Assembly: GCF_018616375.1 (NCBI RefSeq)
Contig: NZ_JAEQBB010000001.1
Coordinates: forward strand, 186,001 to 250,000
DNA length: 64,000 nt
Direction: 5' to 3'
From: Exiguobacterium sp. J17977
Lineage (GTDB): Bacteria; Bacillota; Bacilli; Exiguobacteriales; Exiguobacteriaceae
Numbering within the stretch: position 1 is the stretch's first letter; each line of letters starts with the position of its first letter. The position numbers were made by a program, and so were the translations under genes. Of this stretch, positions 7,867 through 16,270 are shown in pieces. Below the pieces are notes generated by a model, which saw only the letters and a program-made list of their open reading frames with translations, had not been told where the DNA came from and searched no databases.

Positions 7867-8310
7867 ATGCAAGACGAAAATATGAGCCTCCCGACGAATG
7901 TGGTGGATGGAGGGCGGCACAATAAACTGACGTTCGAGGAGCAGGTCATCAAGAAAATCGCCGGACTCGCCACGGGGGAAGTGCAAGGCATCCTGTCGAT
8001 GAGCGGTGGCTTCATGAGCGGATTCACGGACCGGTTTCGGAGCACCGAAGACATCACGAAAGGAATTGACGCTGAGATTGGGGAGCATCAAGTCGCGCTC
8101 GATTTACGTGTCATCGTCGAATACGGCAAAAGCATACCGGGCATCTTTGACGACACTGTTTTGAAAATCAAAAAGGCGATGACCGACATGACCGGTCTCG
8201 ATGTCGTCGAAGTGAACATGCACGTCGAAGACGTCATGACACGGGAAGAGTTCGATGTGAAACGGAAGACGGTCGAAGAAGTGGGCGAACCGAGCCGTGA
8301 CCTTGTCTGA
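7867..8310 (+). CDS. asp23: Asp23/Gls24 family envelope stress protein (copy 2)
   Basis: A 147-residue protein with the same core as the copy at 1654-2094 (LTFEEQVIKKIAG, GILSMSGGFMSG, VVEVNMHVEDVMT). The ends differ: the N-terminus is shorter in charge and the C-terminus ends PSRDLV. It follows AAAGGAGTGAGCGGTC. It closes the second operon and precedes a good terminator. Two Asp23 proteins could form mixed layers or answer different stresses; the promoters suggest copy 2 is the more strictly SigB-driven one. Confidence 0.9.
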   Translation: MQDENMSLPTNVVDGGRHNKLTFEEQVIKKIAGLATGEVQGILSMSGGFMSGFTDRFRSTEDITKGIDAEIGEHQVALDLRVIVEYGKSIPGIFDDTVLKIKKAMTDMTGLDVVEVNMHVEDVMTREEFDVKRKTVEEVGEPSRDLV

Positions 8311-8316
8311 TATGCG

Positions 8317-8347
8317 GGCAGTCCTTTTCCACAGGACTGTCTTTTTT
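8317..8347 (+). terminator. Terminator of the second asp23 operon
   Basis: GGCAGTCCT (8317-8325) pairs with AGGACTGTC (8333-8341), 7-nt loop, followed by TTTTTT. Confidence 0.85.
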
Positions 8348-8373
8348 ATGCCGCCTCGCGGACAGGCTCGAGC

Positions 8374-8399
8374 GATTAACTCGTTTTAGGAAGGGGAAC
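8374..8399 (+). promoter_or_regulatory. Possible SigB-like promoter before the flavodoxin-fold gene
   Basis: GATTAA (8374-8379), 14 nt, GGGAAC (8394-8399), 32 nt before the start. One base in each box departs from the consensus. Confidence 0.35.
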
Positions 8400-8431
8400 A
8401 CCTAACTGTTGATCATCTAAGGAGGGATTCG

Positions 8432-9046
8432 ATGAAAGCCTTATTCTTGAACTGTTCGTTGAAAGGCGAGGGCACGCCCTCGCACACGGAAGGGCTCATG
8501 AAAGATATCATTCCGCACTTCGACAAACTCGGGGTCGACTCGGAGATTGTCCGTGTCGTCGACTACAACGTCGCGTTCGGAGTGACGGAGGATGAAGGGG
8601 ACGGGGACGAGTGGCCGCAGATCTTCGAGAGAGTGAAGGCCGCCGACATCCTCATCATCGGCACACCGCTTTGGCTCGGTGAGAAGAGTAGTATCGCCAC
8701 GCAAGTCATCGAGCGGTTGTACGGTGGTAGCGCGTTGACGAACGAAAAAGGCCAGGCCATCTACTACAATAAAGTCGGCGGTGTCGTCGTGACGGGGAAC
8801 GAGGACGGGGCGAAGCACGCCTGTGCGTCCATCTTATATGGGCTATCCCATATCGGTTTCACTGTCCCGCCGAACGTCGACACGTATTGGGTCGGTGAGG
8901 CCGGTCCAGGCGACTCATACATCGATGCCGGCCGCGACAATGCCTTCACGAAAAAGAACGGTCGCGTCATGGCGTACAACCTCTATCATTTCGCGAACCT
9001 ATTGAAGCAGACGCCAATCCCGGCGGAAGGCAACGTCATGGAGTGA
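8432..9046 (+). CDS. Flavodoxin-fold NAD(P)H-dependent oxidoreductase
   Basis: A 204-residue soluble protein. The N-terminus (ALFLNCSLKG, then a short helix) is the FMN phosphate loop of the flavodoxin/FMN-reductase fold; ADILIIGTPLWLGEKSS and GGVVVTGNEDGAKH are the two further flavin-contact loops. Such proteins reduce quinones, nitro-compounds or dyes with NAD(P)H; the substrate is not predictable. Good ribosome site AAGGAGGGATTCG. A weak SigB-like promoter lies just upstream, in keeping with its stress-gene neighbours. Confidence 0.8.
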   Translation: MKALFLNCSLKGEGTPSHTEGLMKDIIPHFDKLGVDSEIVRVVDYNVAFGVTEDEGDGDEWPQIFERVKAADILIIGTPLWLGEKSSIATQVIERLYGGSALTNEKGQAIYYNKVGGVVVTGNEDGAKHACASILYGLSHIGFTVPPNVDTYWVGEAGPGDSYIDAGRDNAFTKKNGRVMAYNLYHFANLLKQTPIPAEGNVME

Positions 9047-9057
9047 CGGACAGCGCG

Positions 9058-9083
9058 ACAGCCCCTAGACATCTAGGGGCTGT
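9058..9083. terminator. Hairpin between convergent genes
   Basis: ACAGCCCCTAG (9058-9068) and CTAGGGGCTGT (9073-9083), perfect 11-bp stem with a 4-nt loop. Neither side has a U-run, but the position between convergent genes suggests a bidirectional terminator. Confidence 0.55.
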
Positions 9084-9088
9084 TCACA

Positions 9089-9577
9089 TTAGAACCTTGA
9101 TCGGAGCTCGATTTTGCGGAACTCTCTCAGCAATAAAATCGAGATTTCGTCGATGAAATGATCCCCGACCCAGCATGGTTCAAAGTGGAGCCAATTTTCA
9201 TACGAGTCCGGCTGGAGAATCAGAATCCCGTTCGACAGCCAGGCCGTTCGCGCCCGGGTCGCTACACCGTCAATATAAAACATGACGTAGATATCTTTCA
9301 TTTCATGCAAATAAGTCACGTGCATCTCGACGCCGCGTCCATCCTCACACGTTCGTTTCAGCTTGAGCATGTGAATACGGGTGTGGACCAGAGCGTACGC
9401 CTCACATAAGAAGTACCCGCCATGCTCGAACGCATGGAACGCTTGGGCGACGAGGTTGTTAAAGCATGCCTCCATGTCCTGCCAGCTATGATTCCGTCTC
9501 CGGAACACGGGTCTGTCTCCTGGCTCATAAAGCTCTTTCGGGATGTGGACGTTATAGTCGTGAAGTTTACGCATCAT
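9089..9577 (-). CDS. Hypothetical protein, 162 residues
   Basis: A soluble protein rich in Tyr, Phe, Trp and His without signal peptide or membrane helix. I do not recognise a family. The strong ribosome site AAGGAG stands 5 nt before ATG 9577 and 8 nt before ATG 9574, which supports a real gene; either start is possible. It converges with the oxidoreductase gene onto the hairpin at 9058-9083. Codon use resembles that of the neighbours. Confidence 0.7.
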   Translation of the reverse strand: MMRKLHDYNVHIPKELYEPGDRPVFRRRNHSWQDMEACFNNLVAQAFHAFEHGGYFLCEAYALVHTRIHMLKLKRTCEDGRGVEMHVTYLHEMKDIYVMFYIDGVATRARTAWLSNGILILQPDSYENWLHFEPCWVGDHFIDEISILLLREFRKIELRSRF

Positions 9578-9742
9578 GCCGGCTCCTTCTGTGTCACAAG
9601 ATATGCTGCTCTTTCATCATACGCCTGCTGAAGCGAAAAGAGTTTTACAGAAATTAGTACATTTACAGGAAAAAATGTACGCGATTTCCATCGGTACCAA
9701 CGTTTCTTTGATGAAGAGCAAGAGTGACAAATACTACAATAA

Positions 9743-9768
9743 AAAACCGACTTTAAAAAATCGGTTTT
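9743..9768. terminator. A/T-flanked hairpin
   Basis: AAAACCGA (9743-9750) and TCGGTTTT (9761-9768) with a 10-nt loop. It lies in the 235-nt gap between two leftward genes and probably terminates the DUF1643 transcript on the minus strand. The rest of the gap shows no credible gene. Confidence 0.5.
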
Positions 9769-9812
9769 AGACAACAAGATGAGTAAAGTATGCAGAATAA
9801 TAATACGGATGT

Positions 9813-10325
9813 TCAATGATTAACAAAAGGGATAGGGGTTAAGTCTCTTCTTAAAAACAAAGGATGTTTTGGATAAGTGCCACAATTCGTTTTAGCAAGA
9901 CAGTATAGAGGTTTGTCGCGCAATAAGAATAGTGTTTCCTCCATACGGCTACGGGCAAGGTTTGATGTGATAGCTTGACCCCAGGCGAGGACGACCATTT
10001 CTGAGTCCTTTGTATATGTTGAGATATAGTAATCATTTTCTGGACCGATTGGATCAGGCATGGAACTTAAGTTCTGAGGCTTAGTGGAAATCCCCGCAAA
10101 CAAATTAACGACCCTAATGCCGTCATATCCCCAATCCTTAGCAAAATTGATACAGCGTTTTAAAGTCGGATCAGGTCGGTCTTGATTTCCAACACTCGGA
10201 TTTAACATGATGAATGTGACGTAACGCTCTTTTAAACCCCACGTACACTCAAATAGGTATCGATATTGTTTTTGTTCATCTAACACTGCGCGTACCTTAT
10301 AACTTGAATCCCATGCATTTGACAT
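9813..10325 (-). CDS. DUF1643 domain-containing protein
   Basis: A 170-residue soluble protein. The family marks are visible: VTFIMLNPSVGNQDRPDPTLKRC, here split by the length limit as LNPS and DPTLKRC, then GIRVVNLFAGISTKP and VVLAWGQ. DUF1643 has no agreed function and is common near phage and mobile genes. I chose ATG 10325 since GAGG lies 7 nt upstream; an upstream ATG at 10343 would put that site inside the gene. The gene is more AT-rich than its neighbours, hinting at a separate origin. Confidence 0.85.
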   Translation of the reverse strand: MSNAWDSSYKVRAVLDEQKQYRYLFECTWGLKERYVTFIMLNPSVGNQDRPDPTLKRCINFAKDWGYDGIRVVNLFAGISTKPQNLSSMPDPIGPENDYYISTYTKDSEMVVLAWGQAITSNLARSRMEETLFLLRDKPLYCLAKTNCGTYPKHPLFLRRDLTPIPFVNH

Positions 10326-10431
10326 CCAATCGCCTCGCTTCAATGAAATAGTTTATTTTATTATATCCATTATGAGGTAAACTGCCTCGTGAAAAAAGGT
10401 TATGGGTGGACGTTGACAAACTTAGACATAT

Positions 10432-10460
10432 AAAAAACGTCAACCAGCTTCGGGTTGACG
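10432..10460 (-). terminator. Terminator of gnd
   Basis: Inverted repeat CGTCAACC (10438-10445) and GGTTGACG (10453-10460); on the minus strand it is followed by TTTTTT. Confidence 0.85.
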
Positions 10461-10467
10461 CTAATCC

Positions 10468-11349
10468 TTACTTTTTTTCCACCGCATGCCCACCGAACTC
10501 GTTCCGGAGGGCGGCGACGACTTTCCCGGAGAACGTGTCCTCTTCGAGCGAACGTTGTCGCATCATGAGTGACATGGCGATGACCGGGGCCGGCACCCCA
10601 TACTCGAGCGCTGTCTCGACCGTCCATTTGCCTTCCCCTGACGCATGCATGACCCCTTTAATCTCGTCGAGCTTCGCATCCTTATGGAACGCGCTCTCGG
10701 TCAGCTCCATCAGCCACGAACGGACGACAGAGCCGTGGTTCCAGACGCGGGCGACTTGCTCGTGGTCGTACTCGAACGGGCTCTTCTCGAGAATCTCGAA
10801 CCCTTCGGCAATCGCCTGCATCATGCCGTACTCGATGCCGTTATGAATCATCTTCAAGAAGTGGCCACTGCCACTCGGTCCGGCATAGAGATAGCCGTTG
10901 TCCGTTGACACGTCGCGGAACAACTCCTCGATTTTACCGAACGCCTCCAAATCTCCGCCGATCATCGTGCAGGCACCGTGTCGTGCCCCTTCCATACCAC
11001 CACTCGTCCCGACGTCAAAGAAGTAGATGAGCTTGTCCTTGAAGTGCTCGGCCCGCCGCATCGATTCCTTATAGTTCGAGTTACCGCCGTCGATGACGAT
11101 ATCCCCCGGTGACAATAACGCGTGCAAGTCGTTCAAAACGTGTTCCGTCACGTCACCGGCCGGCACCATCACCCAGACGACGCGTGGTGCTTTGAGTCCG
11201 TCGACGACTTCTTCGAGCGATTGTTTCGTCTCGAATTGGCTCGTCGACACGTTGCCCGGATCGTAGCCGAGGACGCGGTGCCCTTTGTCCGTCAAATTGA
11301 GCGCCAAGTTCAACCCCATCTTTCCAAGTCCGATCATCCCTAATTCCAT
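10468..11349 (-). CDS. gnd: 6-phosphogluconate dehydrogenase, short form
   Basis: A 293-residue cytoplasmic enzyme that oxidatively decarboxylates 6-phosphogluconate to ribulose 5-phosphate in the pentose phosphate pathway. The N-terminus has the Rossmann motif GLGKMGLNLALNL; VIDGGNSNYKES and GTSGGMEGARHG are the substrate-binding segments, and KMIHNGIEYGMMQ holds the catalytic lysine region. At about 290 residues it belongs to the short, often NAD-dependent YqeC/GntZ-like type rather than the 470-residue form. It stands alone with its own terminator. Confidence 0.9.
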   Translation of the reverse strand: MELGMIGLGKMGLNLALNLTDKGHRVLGYDPGNVSTSQFETKQSLEEVVDGLKAPRVVWVMVPAGDVTEHVLNDLHALLSPGDIVIDGGNSNYKESMRRAEHFKDKLIYFFDVGTSGGMEGARHGACTMIGGDLEAFGKIEELFRDVSTDNGYLYAGPSGSGHFLKMIHNGIEYGMMQAIAEGFEILEKSPFEYDHEQVARVWNHGSVVRSWLMELTESAFHKDAKLDEIKGVMHASGEGKWTVETALEYGVPAPVIAMSLMMRQRSLEEDTFSGKVVAALRNEFGGHAVEKK

Positions 11350-11410
11350 ATCGGTTCACCCCGTTCGTTGATTTGGTTTCCTTATAAGGGTTACCCGAAA
11401 TGGAGGGACT

Positions 11411-11623
11411 TCAAAAGAGCGGCTTTACTTCATCGATGCGGTAGGCGAGGATGGACCCGACCTTTACTTGCTTGCCGTCACTCAGTTCGACGAAGTCGTT
11501 GAGCGGACTGGCGACCTTCAACGTCTTTTCGAACGTGAATGCAGCCTCATGAATCGTCCCCCCGTAGATGACGAATGAACAAAGCTCGTTTTTCTCTAAA
11601 AAACACGTGACGACGTAACGCAT
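11411..11623 (-). CDS. Small hypothetical protein, 70 residues
   Basis: A short soluble protein with predicted beta strands (RYVVTCFLE, CSFVIYGG, VKVGSILAYRIDEV). No family recognised. GTGGGGGAA stands before the ATG, and the composition is like that of real genes nearby. It lies 61 nt upstream of gnd on the same strand and could be co-transcribed with it. Confidence 0.55.
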   Translation of the reverse strand: MRYVVTCFLEKNELCSFVIYGGTIHEAAFTFEKTLKVASPLNDFVELSDGKQVKVGSILAYRIDEVKPLF

Positions 11624-11639
11624 CTGCCGATTCCCCCAC

Positions 11640-12057
11640 CAATAATTAGGTTTTTATTTACAGCTGAATTAAGAATGAGTCAATTATTACAAAAAATCAT
11701 TCATATGTCCCAAAAAGATTTTTAAATATAAGGAAACAGACCTATAAAATCACATATTTGACGCAGTTTCGACATGAATTCAAGCATTCCCCGTCCGAAA
11801 AGCAGGACCTTATACATATGAGTCAAAAGTGATGACGGTTTCATATAGATCGAGGCGTGGTACTCTTACGAAGGAATGTGCGTGGAACGCTAAACAATTG
11901 AAGTGGTAAATCCGATATTTAAAAACGAACGAATATTTCGACATCATTCGGCATTCATTTACCTTTTTTATAAAAAACTTAAAAAGTCGAAATTGTTTGC
12001 GTGATAAACTAAAACCTGGTCTATTTCATTCAAGGGTTCGAGGAAAGGTGTTATGTC
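11640..12057. other. 418-nt gap upstream of the first LCP gene
   Basis: AT-rich sequence with several short A/T runs. It must hold the promoters of the leftward 70-residue gene and the rightward LCP gene, but I find no convincing -35/-10 pair, RNA gene or riboswitch. Confidence 0.5.
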
Positions 12058-13011
12058 ATGGAAGAGCAAAAGAAAAAGAGAGTCAAGAAACGCCGTAGAA
12101 AGAGTTCGCCCGCCAAACGTATCGCGATGATTGCGGGAATCGTAGTAGGGTTGTTCCTGCTCATCGGAGTCGGGGTGGCTACATACCTATATAATCAAGT
12201 CGATTCGACCGTCGAACGGTTGAACGAGTCGACGGGCCTTAGCCCGGAGCGCATGACGACAGAAGCCATCAACGATAAGAAGCCGATCTCGGTCCTTCTC
12301 CTCGGCGTCGACCGTCGTGCCGACGAGCAAGGTCGCAGCGACTCGATTATCGTCATGACGCTTAACCCGAACACGGATCAAAGCGCGATGCTTAGCATCC
12401 CGCGTGACACGAAGACGGAGATCGTCGGCAAAGAGACGTCTGACAAAATCAACCACGCCTATGCGTTCGGTGGAGCCGAGATGGCTCTCGACACGGTCGA
12501 GAACCTACTCGACATCCCAATCGATTACGTGGCTGAAGTTGATATGAAGGGCTTCCAAGACACGGTCGACCTGCTCGGCGGCGTCAACGTGACGAACAAC
12601 TTGGCGTTCACATCAGGTGAGCATACGTTCGAACCGGGCGCACTTACGCTCAACGGGTCAGAGGCGCTCGCTTACACGCGCATGCGCTATGACGACCCGA
12701 GCGGGGACTTCGGTCGCCAGGAGCGCCAACGTGACGTCATCACGGCGCTCGTCAATAAAGGCAAAGACGACTTCTCAATCTCGAAATTCAACAACATGCT
12801 CGACGTGCTCGGCAACAACGCCAAGACGAACATGACGTTCAAAGACATCCGCACGCTCTCGAGCGACTATATGGCCGCTTTCAAAAACCAGGACGTCCTT
12901 CGCCTCGAAGGAACGGGCGGGAAAGAAAGCGACGGCATCTATTACTGGAACCCGGACGCCGCTTCACTCGAAGACGTGAAGTCGTATCTCGGACAATTGA
13001 TGGAACAGTGA
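12058..13011 (+). CDS. LytR-CpsA-Psr (LCP) family transferase
   Basis: A 317-residue protein with a very basic cytoplasmic N-terminus (residues 1-22), one membrane helix (about 23-46) and an external LCP domain. The domain start is VLLLGVDRRADEQGRSDSI with the conserved Arg/Asp pair, then LSIPRDT and YTRMRYDDP with the substrate arginines. LCP enzymes move glycopolymers such as teichoic acid or capsule from undecaprenyl pyrophosphate to peptidoglycan. Start preceded by GAGGAAAGGTGTTATGTC. A close paralogue follows at 14034, with a YihY gene between. Confidence 0.9.
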   Translation: MEEQKKKRVKKRRRKSSPAKRIAMIAGIVVGLFLLIGVGVATYLYNQVDSTVERLNESTGLSPERMTTEAINDKKPISVLLLGVDRRADEQGRSDSIIVMTLNPNTDQSAMLSIPRDTKTEIVGKETSDKINHAYAFGGAEMALDTVENLLDIPIDYVAEVDMKGFQDTVDLLGGVNVTNNLAFTSGEHTFEPGALTLNGSEALAYTRMRYDDPSGDFGRQERQRDVITALVNKGKDDFSISKFNNMLDVLGNNAKTNMTFKDIRTLSSDYMAAFKNQDVLRLEGTGGKESDGIYYWNPDAASLEDVKSYLGQLMEQ

Positions 13012-13017
13012 CGGTTC

Positions 13018-13047
13018 GCCTCATCCAAAAATCGGATGGGGCGTTTT
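13018..13047 (+). terminator. Terminator after the first LCP gene
   Basis: GCCTCATCC (13018-13026) and GGATGGGGC (13034-13042) with one G-U pair, then GTTTT. Confidence 0.65.
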
Positions 13048-13084
13048 AATATGTGCGATAATAAATAGAAAAGGAGTGACCCGC

Positions 13085-13930
13085 GTGCTCGACCGCCTAA
13101 TCCGTCTCGTCATCGACGTCCGCCATCGGTTCAAGGACCATCATATTAACGACTATAGCGCGACGCTCGCGTTCTTTTGGTTTCTCGCCATCTTTCCGAC
13201 GTTCGTCCTCTTGTTCGCCGTCATGGCGTGGTTCGGGATTGACGACGCCTTGTTGATCGAACAGATCGAGATTCTCATCCCGGGCTCGAGCGTGCGGGAC
13301 ATGCTGTCAATCGTATATGACGTCAGCGGCAACATCAACGCCGGCCTCGTCTCAATCGGTGCCATCATTGCCGTCTGGTCGGCATCGAACGGGACGGCCC
13401 GCCTCGTCAAGCTGACCGTGTTCGCCTATGGGGAGACGGAAGCCCGGAGCTACGTCGTCCGTCGTTTGATTGGGTTACTCACGCTTATCGCCTTCAGCGT
13501 TGGTGCCGTCATCTTGATTGTGTTCCATATTTTTGGCCGTGAGTTCGTCGAGCTCATGTATACGTGGTTTCCACGGCTCGAGGACTTCGACCGTCTGGCG
13601 ACACTCACCCGGTATACGGTGTCGACGGTCATCCTCATCTTCGCGTTCTCGCTGTTCTATAAGATTGCCCCGCAGCAACGCGTACGTTTCATCGAGACGC
13701 TCCCAGGCGCCACCTTCGCCGTCATCTCCTGGCAGATGCTGTCGACGGGCTATAGCGTCTACGTCGACCAGTTCTCGATGTTCGGTGATACGTACGGGAC
13801 GATTGGGATCGTCATCTTGCTCCAGATTTGGCTCTACTTGACGGCTGCGACGATGTTGCTCGGTGCTGAAATCAACGCGGCTTGGCCTGACCATATGCGG
13901 CGCACACGGTATAAGGCACATTTCCCATGA
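13085..13930 (+). CDS. YihY/BrkB family inner membrane protein
   Basis: A 281-residue membrane protein with six hydrophobic helices and the family features HHINDYSATLAFFWFL near the N-terminus and YGTIGIVILLQIWLYLTAATMLLGAEIN near the C-terminus (quoted parts are conserved in YihY/BrkB). Once taken for ribonuclease BN, the family is now regarded as transporters or membrane factors of unknown substrate. I chose GTG 13085 because AAGGAG lies 8 nt before it; the GTG at 13076 overlaps that site. Confidence 0.85.
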   Translation: MLDRLIRLVIDVRHRFKDHHINDYSATLAFFWFLAIFPTFVLLFAVMAWFGIDDALLIEQIEILIPGSSVRDMLSIVYDVSGNINAGLVSIGAIIAVWSASNGTARLVKLTVFAYGETEARSYVVRRLIGLLTLIAFSVGAVILIVFHIFGREFVELMYTWFPRLEDFDRLATLTRYTVSTVILIFAFSLFYKIAPQQRVRFIETLPGATFAVISWQMLSTGYSVYVDQFSMFGDTYGTIGIVILLQIWLYLTAATMLLGAEINAAWPDHMRRTRYKAHFP

Positions 13931-13947
13931 AAATTGAAAAGATATGG

Positions 13948-13975
13948 TTAGCATTTTTTGACAACGTGCTATAAT
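13948..13975 (+). promoter_or_regulatory. SigA-type promoter of the second LCP gene
   Basis: TTAGCA (13948-13953), 16 nt, TATAAT (13970-13975) with an extended TGC before the -10. It lies 58 nt before the ATG. Confidence 0.65.
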
Positions 13976-14033
13976 ACAACACGTGAAGCGGGAATTATAT
14001 CCATATCTAACGATTTTGAAAGCAGGTGCACGC

Positions 14034-14957
14034 ATGGCGAGACATAAGAAGAAATCACGCTGGAAAAAAGTGTTGGCGATCACGCTCGGCGTTCTGACGA
14101 TTTTCCTCGTCGCCGGTGGTCTGTTCGTCTGGTCGATGTACCGGGACGTCAACGAGACGGTGACGAAAGTGAACGATAATCTTGAAATCAGTCCGGAACG
14201 GAAACAAGTCGAGACGATTGAACAGAAGGAATCGGTATCGGTGTTACTACTCGGGATTGACCGCCGTGACGGGGAGCAGGGACGGAGTGATTCAATCATC
14301 GTCATGACGCTCAACCCGACGACGGACGAAGGCGCGATGCTCAGCATCCCGCGCGATACGAAGACAGAAATCGTTGGCAAAGGTATGAACGATAAAATCA
14401 ACCATGCCTACGCGTTCGGTGGGGCTGAGATGGCGATGAACACGGTCGAAGGGTTACTCGATATTCCGATTGATTACGTCGTCGAGGCGGACATGGAGGC
14501 GTTCACCGAGGTCGTCGATGCGCTCGGTGGCATCACGGTAGAGAACAGCTTCGCGTTCTCGTCGGACGGTTACAACTATCCGATTGGCCAGGTCGATTTG
14601 AACGGTGCCTCGGCGTTGTCATACGCCCGCATGCGTTACGACGATCCGAACGGTGACTTCGGCCGCCAGGAGCGACAGCGCGCTGTCGTCGCGGCCATCG
14701 TCGAGAAGGGGCGCTCTGACTTCTCGGTCGACAAAGTGACGAAGCTGCTCGACGTCGCCGGCAACCGCGCCAAGACGAACATCGAGTTCAATGAGCTCGT
14801 GACGTTGTCGACAGACTATATGAAAGCGTTTCGTAACGCCAGCACGCTCCGAATCGAAGGTTCAGGTGGTCTCGAGTCCGACGGTATCTATTACTGGAAT
14901 CCGGATTCGGCCTCGCTCGCCGACGTCCAAGCCGAGCTGCAGCGATTGATGAACTAA
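14034..14957 (+). CDS. LytR-CpsA-Psr (LCP) family transferase
   Basis: A 307-residue paralogue of the protein at 12058-13011: basic N-terminus, one membrane helix (about residues 13-36), and an LCP domain with LLGIDRRDGEQGRSDS, LSIPRDTKTEIVG, INHAYAFGGAEMA and YARMRYDDPNGDFGRQERQR, split here as separate motifs. Same predicted role in attaching anionic polymers to the wall. I use ATG 14034, which follows AGCAGGTGCACGC; the open frame extends to 13983. It has its own promoter and terminator, so the two LCP genes can be regulated apart. Confidence 0.9.
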   Translation: MARHKKKSRWKKVLAITLGVLTIFLVAGGLFVWSMYRDVNETVTKVNDNLEISPERKQVETIEQKESVSVLLLGIDRRDGEQGRSDSIIVMTLNPTTDEGAMLSIPRDTKTEIVGKGMNDKINHAYAFGGAEMAMNTVEGLLDIPIDYVVEADMEAFTEVVDALGGITVENSFAFSSDGYNYPIGQVDLNGASALSYARMRYDDPNGDFGRQERQRAVVAAIVEKGRSDFSVDKVTKLLDVAGNRAKTNIEFNELVTLSTDYMKAFRNASTLRIEGSGGLESDGIYYWNPDSASLADVQAELQRLMN

Positions 14958-14984
14958 GTCATTCCTTATGGGATGGCTTTTTTT
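14957..14984 (+). terminator. Terminator after the second LCP gene
   Basis: AGTCATTCC (14957-14965) pairs with GGGATGGCT (14970-14978) with two G-U pairs, followed by a run of T. Confidence 0.75.
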
Positions 14985-15040
14985 GCGTTTGAAAATCGTG
15001 GTTCGGTGGGAGTGATAAAGAGACACTGAGGAGGGATATC

Positions 15041-16240
15041 ATGCTTTGGGAAACTGTTGAACCGATCATCAATCGATTAGAGGACGACCATACAGCAGAA
15101 GACTGGCAAGAGCTGTTTACGAAGTGGGACGGTCATCATTGGCACGACGGGGAAGGTGTGAGCGAGAAGACGAGCGTGCTCATGATCGACGCCAACGCCG
15201 TCACGACGGACGGGAGCCCGGATTTGGACGCGCTCCATGATCTGTTGAAGGAACACGTGCAGGCGTCCATCAGCGACTTGTATCTCGTCTCGCTGTTCCC
15301 ATACCCGGCCAAGCCGACCGATACGGCCATCAATCCGCGTATCCGACTGTATGAAGACCTCGGACGCTTCAAGCATGAGTTCGAACTCATGTACGATACG
15401 GAGCCGGACGTCTATAACGAGCTACAGTTTAATCTGCTCGAGGAGACGGACGGCTTCATCGAGCGGCTCGCCCAAGGTGCGACGAAGCTACGTGTCCACG
15501 TCCAGTCATTCCGCGGCATGCCCGAGCAGAGCATACGACGCGTCATCGAACTGTGGCACGTGGTGCTCCATCACTATAAACCGCACGGCCAGTTGATTCT
15601 CGCGTATGAAGGGGACGTGTCGGAGCTCGGCTCATACATCAGCGTCGCCGACGCCATCTGTCACTTCGACCTCGCGTCGCATACCATGCTCGCCTTCGCG
15701 CAAGGTGACGCGAAGAAATTGTCCGACTGGGCGAACCGGATCGAGACGCCAGAAGACGGCAAGACGTACTTCAACTTCTTGTCGATTCATGAGCGTGACC
15801 CGTTCGAGAAAAACTTGATTGAGCCGAGCGTCGACATGATTCTCGCCGCCCACAGCATCTTGTTCTCGCTGCAGGGCATCCCGGCCGTTGATTATCGGAC
15901 ACTGCTCGGTGTCCAGACACCGGTCGACCATGACGCGCTGATCCAAGAGCTGAAGACGGACCCGTATCGCCTGCAAGTATTCTCCGGCATCATCAGCCAG
16001 TTGAACGTCAAACGGACGCACCCGGCCTTTTCGCCGTATGTTGCACAGCGAATCGATACGTCCGATAAGCGCATCTTCACGGTCGAGCGGAAAAGTGAAG
16101 GGGAGAAGCTCATGTTGTATACGAACGTCAGCAATGAGCCCGTGACCGTTCGGACGGGCGGGACGAACCTGTTCACGGGTGAACCGGTCGAGACAATCGA
16201 CCTCGACGCCTACGGGTTTGTGTGGGTAAAATCTGAATAG
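15041..16240 (+). CDS. GH13 subfamily 18-like protein, catalytic residues apparently lost
   Basis: A 399-residue cytoplasmic protein. Its second half follows sucrose/glucosylglycerate phosphorylases (GH13_18): FNFLSIHERD for the family's FNFLASHDG, then GIPAVDY, LKTDPYRLQVF, RTHPAFSPY and NVSNEPV. But the usual RLDA nucleophile motif reads RVHV (residues 151-154, Asp replaced by His153), the ITETN acid/base motif reads ILAYE, and the HD pair reads HE (250-251). The region between FELMYDTEPD and the nucleophile motif is about 100 residues shorter than usual, removing domain B. It is therefore likely a pseudo-enzyme with a binding or regulatory role. Start ATG with GAGGAGGGATATC. Confidence 0.75.
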   Translation: MLWETVEPIINRLEDDHTAEDWQELFTKWDGHHWHDGEGVSEKTSVLMIDANAVTTDGSPDLDALHDLLKEHVQASISDLYLVSLFPYPAKPTDTAINPRIRLYEDLGRFKHEFELMYDTEPDVYNELQFNLLEETDGFIERLAQGATKLRVHVQSFRGMPEQSIRRVIELWHVVLHHYKPHGQLILAYEGDVSELGSYISVADAICHFDLASHTMLAFAQGDAKKLSDWANRIETPEDGKTYFNFLSIHERDPFEKNLIEPSVDMILAAHSILFSLQGIPAVDYRTLLGVQTPVDHDALIQELKTDPYRLQVFSGIISQLNVKRTHPAFSPYVAQRIDTSDKRIFTVERKSEGEKLMLYTNVSNEPVTVRTGGTNLFTGEPVETIDLDAYGFVWVKSE

Positions 16241-16270
16241 GTCTTTTGGTTCAAAATCGAATTGTGTGAT

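Noticed and set aside
9576-9770. Rightward 64-codon frame in the gap before DUF1643
   Set aside because: The product looks somewhat protein-like, but there is no ribosome site, it runs through a hairpin and it covers the likely promoter of the leftward gene.
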